Positions 17,401-23,805 of a DNA stretch of 23,805 nucleotides are shown piece by piece. The DNA is from Zygnema cylindricum (Eukaryota; Streptophyta; Zygnematophyceae; Zygnematales; Zygnemataceae): positions 188,001-211,805 of the forward strand of contig JBBHKE010002758.1 of NCBI GenBank assembly GCA_037447655.1, written 5' to 3'. The first letter of the stretch is position 1; the number at the start of each line of letters is the position of its first letter. The notes under the pieces were generated by a model. The model saw only the letters and a program-made list of their open reading frames with translations, was not told the DNA's origin and did no database searches. The translations under genes were made by a program, and so were the position numbers.

Positions 17401-17700
17401 GGAGGAGGAGGAGGAGGAGGAGGAGGAGGAGGAGGAGGAGGAGGAGGAGGAGGGAGGTGGAGGAGGAGGGAGGAGGAGGAGAGGGAGGAGGAGGAGGGGG
17501 AGGGAGGGGGGGGGAGAAGGAGAGGAGGGAGTGGAGAAGGAGGAGGAAGATGAGGAAGAGGAGAGGGGATGAGGAGGGGGAGGAAGGGGAGGAGGAGAAG
17601 GAGAGGAGGGGGAGGACAAGGAGGATGGGGAGGAGGAGGAGGACGAGGAAGGAGGGGGGGGGGAGGAAGTGGGGGGAGGAGGAGGAGGGGGAGGAGGAAT
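14487..17700. repeat. 3.2-kb polypurine (GGA-rich) tract
   Basis: The plus strand is almost purely G and A across this block; C and T are rare. Long frames on both strands here only translate GGA, GAG and AGG or their complements (poly-Gly, Glu, Arg; Pro, Ser, Leu) and are not genes. 14487-14550 is (GGA)n. 14551-16808 is a degenerate mixture with higher-order duplication. 16809-17451 is nearly perfect (GGA)n. The left edge coincides with the LTR terminus at 14486. Confidence 0.95.
16809..17451. repeat. Near-perfect (GGA)n array, about 640 bp
   Basis: The array is uninterrupted GGA trinucleotide apart from four single-base phase breaks: one G lost near 16911, 17074 and 17371, and one G gained near 17174. 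These split it into blocks of roughly 100, 160, 100, 200 and 80 bp. Confidence 0.95.
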
Positions 17701-17900
17701 TGTTGTTTGTCGAATAGAGGGTGATGTTGATGTGGGAGGGGGGGGTGGGGGGGGTGGGGGGAGGGGGGAGGGAAGGAGGGAAGAGGATTGAATAATTGTT
17801 GTGTACTTAAGGGTGATGAGGAGTTAAGGGGAAAGGGGGGGGAGGGGGAGAGGATTTAAGTATTTTTTTGTGCTGGGGTGGAGGGGGGGGAGGGTGGAAT
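17701..17900. repeat. G-rich transition region
   Basis: Runs of G (for example 17737-17780, 17834-17855 and 17879-17892) alternate with short ordinary sequence such as TTGTTGTTTGTCGAATAG. There is no gene. Confidence 0.7.
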
Positions 17901-18880
17901 GTTGTTGAATCCTCTATAACAAACTCGCAACTGGACTTTTCTTTCTTCCCTCACTACCTTTGTATCTCTGGGCTCCTTAACCTTCTCTAAACTAGGCCTT
18001 GAAAATGTTTGAAGGTGTGACATGAGAAGGAGCAAGTTGTTGTAAGAAACCATAAAATAAAGTCACATTTATGACCCACTGAATTTACGTATACCATACA
18101 TTGTGTAAAGATCCATAATATGACTGATCAATTGATATCGCAAAAGTCGCGATGGTGTTTGTTTGGACCACTGTTGTTTGTCCCTATTCCTTTGCATTGA
18201 GGCCACTGGTGTATAGTGGTATAATAGGTATGGTCAATTTAGGCAGTTTTGGTTCATTGAGAATGCTTTTATTATTCTTGGTGAACTGTATTGCTAGAGG
18301 TTTTTCTTTGTCGATGTGGTCATGTTTGATTCATTTTCATAAAATGTATGATTATCGCACACTGTATGTATGTCGTAGTTGTGTATGTTGCACACTGTGC
18401 ATCTTGTATACTGTGTATATGATATACTGTTTGTATATCAAACATGAGTATTCCGTACACTGCATCTACAATAACAACAGGCACAACAAAATTGGTCGGT
18501 ACTATTCCACTTATAAGAATTTTCTCAAGAAGTATTAAAATAGATGGATTTTCAATACACTTTTTATTCATTTATTTGTTTTTAACTATTTGTTGATAAA
18601 TTGAGCTTCATAAAGTTGGGATATACCGTATAATAAAATTTTAGGCAAATAAGAAGGCCTCCATTGTATCGATTTTATATTTTAAAAAAGGAAATATTTT
18701 TTTTTATTATTATTATAAAGATTATAAAGTTTAAAAGAGGATTCCTCTAAGAAATAAAAAATTTTAGCCAAAACAAAGAAAAACTCACATAAAGAATAAA
18801 ATAATAAATATTAAGTACGATAAAAACACTTCGCATGAACATTTTTTTCGTTCCAACAAAAGAGAACAAGACGAAAAAGT
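17901..18880. other. AT-rich intergenic region, no gene seen
   Basis: No frame carries a recognisable domain. The 128-residue plus frame at 18152-18538 lacks any family signature and covers an imperfect GT-rich repeat (GCACACTGT and TATACTGT variants, 18355-18440). From 18540 the sequence is strongly AT-rich with T and A runs. Confidence 0.5.
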
Positions 18881-19030
18881 GAGAGAGAGAGAGGGGTAGA
18901 AGGGGAAGAGAGTAGGGAGTGGGAGGGCGATCATCAGAGCGAGATGAAGAGGGAGAGGGGAGGGGGGACAAGAGGGGGTAGGGGAGTGGGCGGGAGAGGA
19001 AGGGGGGAGGGGGAGGAGAGGGAGAGAACG
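18881..19030. repeat. Short purine (GA/GGA) tract
   Basis: The plus strand is GAGAGAGAGAGG and G-rich purines with few interruptions. It is opposite in strand bias to the pyrimidine tract starting near 19240. Confidence 0.8.
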
Positions 19031-19239
19031 TCCTCATTTAACCGCGACCAACAAAAGACAAACAAAACAAACCCCAAAATAAAAAAATAGACAATAAATT
19101 GACATCTACACTTCAGCCTACCAAAAAAAATTGAAAAAAAAAGGTTCTTTCTGCACATCTCTCTCAATCTCTCTCTACCCCACCTATCTGAATTTCCCAT
19201 AATATTCAAAACATTTTTTTTTTCTCCACTAAAAAAATC

Positions 19240-20345
19240 CACATTAAACATCCTTCATTCTCTCTCCCTCTACTTCTCCCCCTTCTCCTTCTCCCTCTTC
19301 TTCCTTTTCCCGCTACTCCTTCCCTCTCTACTCCTCCATCTTCTCCTTCTCCCTCTACTCCTCCGTCTACTCCTCCTCCATCTTCCCTTCCTTTTCTGTG
19401 GTCTCTCTCTCTCCTCTGGTCCTCCTCCAAATGTCTTTCCTCCTCTCTCTCCTAATTCTCCTCCAAATATCCGCCTATCACTGTATCCATATCCGTCTAC
19501 TATCATTTCCCTCTCTTACCTCCCTCCCCTCTTTTCCATCCCTCTTTCCACTTCTACATTCCCCTTCCAACCTGTTGTTTTATCTTTCCACAACGTTACA
19601 CCTGTTCCTCCCCATTTCCTTCTCTCTCCCTCTCCTCCATCTTTCTCTCTCTCCCTCTTCCCCAGTCCCCTCCGTCTCTCCTTCTACTCCAATTCATTCT
19701 CATCCTCCAAAGGCCTTTCCCTCTCCCTTCTTCCATCCCCCCTCCTCTTCTCCGGCCCCTTCCTTCCATCCCAAAACCCCTCCTGCCTCCTCTCACTCCC
19801 TCTTCTTCCCTCCCTTCCTCTCACTCCCTCTCCTTCCCTCCCGTCCTCAACTCCTCTAACCCCATCCCCCTCTTCTTCCCTCCCCTCCTTCCCTCCCCTC
19901 CTCTGACTCCCTCTCCTTCCCTCCCGTCCTCAATTCCTCTAAACTTCTTCCCTCCCTTCGCTCAACTCCCCTCTCCTCCTCCCGTCTCGTCTTCCCTCTA
20001 ACCCCATCCCCCTCTTCTTCCCTCCCCTCCTTCCCTCCCCTCCTCTGACTCCCTCTCCTTCCCTCCCGTCCTCAATTCCTCTAAACCCATCCCCCTCTTC
20101 TTCCCTCCCCTCCCTCCCTCCCCTCCTCTCACTCCCTCTCCTTCCCTCCCGTCCTCAAATCCTCCCCCCCCCTCCCCCTCTTCCTCCCTCCCCTCCTTCC
20201 CTCCCCTCCTTCCCTCCCCTCCTTCCCTCCCCTCCTTCCCTCCCCTCCTTCCCTCACCTCCTCCCCTCACCTCCACTCACTCCCTCTTCTTCCCTCCCCC
20301 CCTCAACTCCGCTACCTCCATCCCTCTCGCCTTCGCTACCTCCTC
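19240..20345. repeat. 1.1-kb polypyrimidine tract with imperfect tandem units next to RPS5
   Basis: The plus strand is C/T-rich throughout. Within it ACTCCCTCTCCTTCCCTCCC recurs near 19823, 19907, 20047 and 20130, with flanking text CGTCCTCAA-TCCTCTAA repeated, an imperfect unit of about 83 bp in the best-aligned pair. A short CCTCC-TTCCCTCC repeat fills 20180-20260. On the RPS5 sense strand it is GA-rich and begins at the stop codon, so it may form the 3' UTR or downstream region. Confidence 0.85.
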
Positions 20346-21281
20346 CCACGTCTTCATATTACTCACCGCGTCCAACACCGCCCTCGCATTATTCAAAGGA
20401 TTGCCGCTCCCCAACTCCTTCCCCAAGGCATTCTCCACGCCCGCTAGCTCCAAAACCGTACGGACCGTACCGCCGGCAATCACGCCCGTACCGGTGGCAG
20501 CCGGTCGCAGCATCACTTTGGCGGCGCCGAACCTTCCGTCGAATCTATGCGGGAAAGTTAGGTATTTGTTTAACGGAACTTTGACCATGTGACGGCGCGC
20601 GTCGGCTCCGGCTTTTTGTACGGCCACGATGACTTCTTTGGCTTTGCCGACGCCGACGCCGACTTTGCCTTTTAGGTCACCGACCACGACAACTGTACGG
20701 AAGGACAGCTGTTTGCCACCTTTGACTACTTTGGTGACGCGGCGGACTTGGATGAGACGCTCTTCGAGGTTGTCTTTGGAGTTTCTTCTGAATCCTCCTC
20801 CCTCTCTGTCTCTGCCTCCCTCTCTGTCGCCGTATCCCTCTCCGGAGTCTGCGTCTGCTGCGTCTCCGGATTCTGCGGAGGTTTCGCGGCGGGGACCGCG
20901 GCGGGAAGGACGGCGTTTTGTCTCTTTCTGGTCGTCGTCTGCTTCGTCAGCATCGGTCATTTTTAAGCTCCAATCGGAGGCGTCGTCTTCGCCTAATCCG
21001 ACGAAAGGTTTTCCGTACAGTGCCTCGTAGGCAGCGGCGATGTCGTCGTCGTTTTCTTCTTCTTCTTCGTCGAAAGAGGAAGCGGCGGCGAAGATGCGGA
21101 GGGAGGAGGAGGAGGAGGAGGAGGGTGGAGAAGAGGAGGGAAAGAGGGAGCGAGAGAGGAGAGAGAGGGAGGGGGAGAGAGAGGAGGAGGCGGAAAGGGA
21201 GGACGAGGAAGACACCTGGCGGGAAGAAGCGAGGCCACGTGGAGGTAGAAGAGAGAGGGAAGTGAGAGAGAGAGAAGCCAT
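20277..21281 (-). CDS. RPS5: Plastid ribosomal protein uS5 (30S subunit), nuclear-encoded
   Basis: This encodes the chloroplast 30S protein uS5, which helps decoding fidelity and mRNA helicase activity at the mRNA entry site. The start chosen is ATG 21281, in the strong context GCCGCCATGG, giving 334 residues without an intron. The frame stays open upstream to a TTG at 21380, but no upstream ATG exists. Residues 1-~65 are rich in Ser and Leu with few acids and end LRIFAAASS, a typical plastid transit peptide. Residues 71-170 are a charged linker ([26 protein letters not shown]). Residues 172-236 are the S5 N-terminal RNA-binding domain ([39 protein letters not shown]). Residues 249-325 are the C-terminal domain ([36 protein letters not shown]). 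Both domains are complete and there is no damage. The KYLTFPHR and [10 protein letters not shown] wording is of plastid rather than mitochondrial or cytosolic type. Confidence 0.95.
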   Translation of the reverse strand: MASLSLTSLSLLPPRGLASSRQVSSSSSLSASSSLSPSLSLLSRSLFPSSSPPSSSSSSSLRIFAAASSFDEEEEENDDDIAAAYEALYGKPFVGLGEDDASDWSLKMTDADEADDDQKETKRRPSRRGPRRETSAESGDAADADSGEGYGDREGGRDREGGGFRRNSKDNLEERLIQVRRVTKVVKGGKQLSFRTVVVVGDLKGKVGVGVGKAKEVIVAVQKAGADARRHMVKVPLNKYLTFPHRFDGRFGAAKVMLRPAATGTGVIAGGTVRTVLELAGVENALGKELGSGNPLNNARAVLDAVSNMKTWEEVAKARGMEVAELRGGGKKRE

Positions 21282-21301
21282 GGCGGCCAGCACAGGGAAG
21301 G

Positions 21302-21306
<5 letters not shown>

Positions 21307-21339
<33 letters not shown>
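21307..21339. repeat. (GA)n/(CT)n microsatellite in the RPS5 leader
   Basis: About 16 GA units on the plus strand read as CT repeats on the RPS5 sense strand, 26-58 bp upstream of the ATG. CT-rich 5' leaders are common in plant genes, and GAGA/CT repeats can bind BPC factors. Confidence 0.85.
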
Positions 21340-21343
<4 letters not shown>

Positions 21344-21390
21344 TGGCAATGTGCGGATGGTCAGAAAGAGAAACAGACAAGGGCCACCGG

Positions 21391-21476
21391 AAAAAAATAT
21401 TTTAAGGGTGTTTGGATTTGATAAAATGTTGAAACCCTAAAAAAAATAAACCCTAAAAGTGAAAGTAAAACCCTAG
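21391..21476 (-). promoter_or_regulatory. RPS5 promoter with three telo-boxes and a possible TATA element
   Basis: AAACCCTAA occurs at 21432-21440 and 21448-21456, and AAACCCTAG at 21468-21476, all on the plus strand, 150-195 bp upstream of the ATG. Telo-boxes (AAACCCTA) are known in promoters of plant ribosomal-protein and translation genes. On the sense strand an AT-rich TTAAAATATT lies at about 21396-21405, roughly 115-125 bp before the ATG, and could serve as a TATA box. Confidence 0.65.
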
Positions 21477-21997
21477 CGCGTTTCGTCACTTGTTTTGCTT
21501 TTTCTTTTTTCTTTCTTGTTCTGAATTTTTAAAACAAAAAGATATTGAAGGCTCGAGGTCAAGGAGGACAAAATATAATACGGCGCTGTTATTGGCTTAC
21601 GGTTTTTTTATTATGCTGCCCGTCCTTGAAAAATCCTGCTGAAAAAAAAAGGAAGGGCTCAGGATTTAGTGATTTAGAGGTCTACGTGGATACGTTTGTT
21701 GACAAGAAAAACTAATGAAAATGCCGTACACCAACATAATCCGCTCCGTAAATCAAGGAGAAAATTTTGATCGCCGGATCAGAAAACGATGTATGATTTT
21801 GAACCGCCGGATCATGTTCGCTGTACGATGAGGATTTTAAACCGTATCGCTACTCGAACTGAGACATGCGACGGATGTCCGAACTATTCGATACACTTTT
21901 GTTGTTGAGAATCGGAATGCTTTCAGTTTTACCGCTGCTGGATCTCAAAACGACAAAACTGGGTCATGTTTATTAATGCGGTCCCAATGTAAAGGTC
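21477..21997. other. Upstream intergenic region of RPS5
   Basis: No gene was found. The sequence is AT-rich with scattered CCGTAC words (for example 21724-21729). Confidence 0.4.
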
Positions 21998-22005
21998 AAA
22001 AATAT
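21998..22005. repeat. 8-bp target duplication AAAAATAT, left copy
   Basis: It is identical to 23584-23591 and flanks the inverted termini at 22006 and 23583. Eight base pairs is the hallmark length for hAT transposons. Confidence 0.6.
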
Positions 22006-23583
22006 TATTGCTGTGTGTCGGTAAAAAATTATCGCGATAACACCGATACCGATAGTTATCGGTTATCGAACGGTCAGAGGTCCAGATATATCGGTCCGAG
22101 ACCAACAAACTCCATATCGGCGATAACTTAAAAAAAATATAGCATGCATACAATAGTACTTTATAACATACTGTATTATATTATTGACTTTATATAACGT
22201 GGCATGCCACGTATAAGGATATGTTTCGTATCTGTTTAACTGATCTATTACGGGCAGCGCAGCACATAAACGTTGACAAATTTATAACAATACTTTATAG
22301 TTCTAACACTATAGTACCGAAACGAAAATATTAAATTACATTGTAAATTTGTAAATCACACTTTTTCGAAAAACATACGAACAGAGCAGACAGATTACAT
22401 TTGTCAGGCTGCCGCCATTTACTGCCACCATGGAAGTGATATGAGGGCGTAACTAAGGGTGAAGTTCCATTAGACGAAAAGTGGGGTTCGTCACTGGACG
22501 CCGTACGTTTTCGTACATCGCCGTACAAAGACGTACCATAATTATTTTTTTGTCGGACGAAACATCGTTTCTGGAAAGTTGTCGGGAAACTCGAATGATG
22601 TAGGCGTAATTCCTGACCGTTCGATGTTTCACTTTTTGAGATCCGCGAAGCAATCGAGCATATCATCCAGTGGGCCCCAACTCTCCTCGGCGAGGAGAAT
22701 TGGGGCCCACTAGATGATTGCCATTCATTACCATTGGTACACGTGAAATGGAAAAAAAAAAATCTACGTTGTACAAGCAATCACAGGCGTGCACGTCGTA
22801 CATGTCATGTGCCACCTGCCACGTTGAATGCAGGTTAGGCGAAAATATCCTCGCACGCTCCGTCTGACATCCACCGACACTCAAAGTTTGCCGCGACCTT
22901 CAAAGTTTGTCGCGTCTTTTTGCCATTCTGTTCCGAACTTTTTATTTCCATTTTCAAAATCAAAATCTAGCCGAAAACTTTATGTACGAATCATTAATTA
23001 CCTCCCGTGGTACAAAAATTTCGTACAGATATTTTGTTTATATATTTTTTTCAAGATTTTTAAAATATGTACTCTAACCTAGTGGCGCCAATCATAATTG
23101 AGGAAGGTTTATTACTAGCCTGACACAATGGAGCGGACTTCCAATAAACGCTGACAGTAGACTTGTCGGTACATTTACTGGGACCGCCTAATGGAACTTC
23201 ACGCTAACGTTAAAAAGAAAAATAACAGTCAAAAGGACATGTTGGACAGGTATGGGAGCGTGGAACCCAAGTAAAACCCCCAATTAGAAACAATCAAAGA
23301 AATATCGTGAGTTTTTACTGAAATCGGGGGGGAGGGGGTCCGCGGCGCGTCCGGGGAATAACACGTACAGTTGAATGTACTGGCCGTACATTTATCTGTA
23401 CGGTCCGTAAAGATATCGCATAGTTATAGATATCGGTGTTAACGCCGATAAACAACCGATATTATCGGTTAATTATCGGCGATAATACTGATAATGATAT
23501 ATTGTACCAATATATCGATTATCAACAACCCGGAAAAAGATCCATATTCGTTATCGGCAAATCCTTACCGATACACAACACTA
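22006..23583. mobile_element. Non-autonomous hAT-like DNA transposon (1,578 bp)
   Basis: The left end TATTGCTGTGTGTCGGTAA and the reverse complement of the right end TAGTGTTGTGTATCGGTAA are imperfect inverted repeats. Similarity continues to CGATAAC about 36 bp in. The right terminus TAGTG fits the hAT consensus TAGNG. An exact 8-bp duplication AAAAATAT flanks both ends. Subterminal regions are dense in TATCGG/CCGATA words (22021-22130 and 23410-23570), as hAT transposase-binding regions often are. No transposase motif appears: the longest frame (22331-22780, minus) has no recognisable domain. It would depend on a transposase encoded elsewhere. Confidence 0.65.
22664..22718. repeat. Near-perfect 55-bp palindrome inside the hAT-like element
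   Basis: AGTGGGCCCCAA at 22669-22680 is the exact reverse complement of TTGGGGCCCACT at 22700-22711. The inner part TCTCCTCG/CGAGGAGA also pairs, and outer CATC/GATG extend it. It would form a long GC-rich hairpin or cruciform. Confidence 0.85.
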
Positions 23584-23591
23584 AAAAATAT
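23584..23591. repeat. 8-bp target duplication AAAAATAT, right copy
   Basis: Exact copy of 21998-22005. Confidence 0.6.
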
Positions 23592-23775
23592 AGTTTTTCA
23601 ATTCGCAAATTACGCACGCATCAAACTCACGAATACTACAATACAGTACGTACAATGCGTATCGAACAATAATGAAGTGTTAATAAAATGCGTACCCGAT
23701 TTTGTTCACGTACACTTTTCGTTCATTTACGACATACAGTGCCTGCTAATTCTATACTTTTTAGGGTTATATAAA

Positions 23776-23796
23776 GGGGGGGGGGGGGGGGGGGGG
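23776..23796. repeat. Poly-G run of 21
   Basis: Twenty-one consecutive G followed by TTGGTTGGG at the window end. It could be a genuine G tract or a sequencing/assembly edge. Confidence 0.7.
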
Positions 23797-23805
23797 TTGG
23801 TTGGG

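Noticed and set aside
14457-17619. Very long open frames (up to ~750 residues of Pro/Ser/Leu or Gly/Glu/Arg)
   Set aside because: They only translate the GGA/CCT simple repeat in every frame; there is no complex sequence or domain.
18472-18520. Possible LTR end plus PBS (AACAACAGG...)
   Set aside because: The bases after it match neither GGTTATGGGCCC nor a tRNA 3' end, and no gag motif or LTR landmark is nearby.
19398-19859. 153-residue plus-strand frame rich in Ser/Leu/Pro
   Set aside because: It is a translated pyrimidine tract without domain or start context.
20629-21265. Plus-strand frames over RPS5
   Set aside because: Antisense shadows of the RPS5 coding sequence.
21282-21380. Longer RPS5 start upstream of 21281
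   Set aside because: The upstream initiator would be TTG and the added residues are mostly a translated CT repeat. The ATG at 21281 has a strong context and begins the transit peptide.
22331-22780. 149-residue minus-strand frame inside the hAT-like element
   Set aside because: No hAT transposase or other family motif was seen, and it crosses the palindrome; probably chance.

Overview
This window looks like nuclear DNA of a land plant. It holds one clearly functional gene, a nuclear gene for plastid ribosomal protein uS5 (RPS5) with an N-terminal transit peptide. Its 5' side has a CT-repeat leader and three telo-boxes, as expected for plant translation genes. Almost everything else is transposable-element debris (Ty1/copia type, one hAT-like DNA element, a tRNA-derived SINE candidate) and very long purine or pyrimidine simple-sequence tracts. 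I cannot fix the clade; the plant call rests on RPS5, the telo-boxes and the copia families.

Layout. 1-~830: minus-strand remnant of a copia element (5' LTR end, primer-binding site, broken gag). 1077-5632: a complete non-autonomous, gag-only LTR element on the plus strand. It has TGTTGT...ACAACA termini and a CCGTA target duplication on both sides. Its gag frame carries one in-frame TAG, and a ~546-bp inversion spans its internal/3' LTR boundary. 5748-~5999: tRNA-derived SINE-like sequence. ~6045-6684: a minus-strand integrase fragment head-to-head with a plus-strand RNase H fragment. 6685-12152: a nearly full-length but dead plus-strand copia element (LTR, gag, protease, integrase, RT, RNase H, PPT, LTR). 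12153-14486: a truncated minus-strand copia element (5' LTR, gag, protease/pre-integrase region) that ends exactly where the next block begins. 14487-~17900: a 3.2-3.4 kb polypurine block, including ~640 bp of almost pure (GGA)n. 17900-18880: AT-rich DNA without a gene. 18880-20345: a short purine tract followed by a 1.1-kb pyrimidine tract that runs into the 3' end of RPS5. 20277-21281: RPS5 (minus). 21390-21476: its promoter region. 22006-23583: a hAT-like element with an exact 8-bp target duplication. The window ends in a 21-nt G run.

The four copia-type elements are related. In all four, gag opens at an ATG inside the LTR and reads through the LTR end and primer-binding site. In the two best-preserved copies the primer site is GGTTATGGGCCCAC. 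This is complementary to the anticodon arm, not the 3' end, of initiator tRNA-Met, which implies half-tRNA priming as in Drosophila copia. The gag-only element with its unrecognised charged C-terminal extension and this LTR/PBS layout are the most interesting parts of the window. I found no CRISPR array, operon or other prokaryote-type system.
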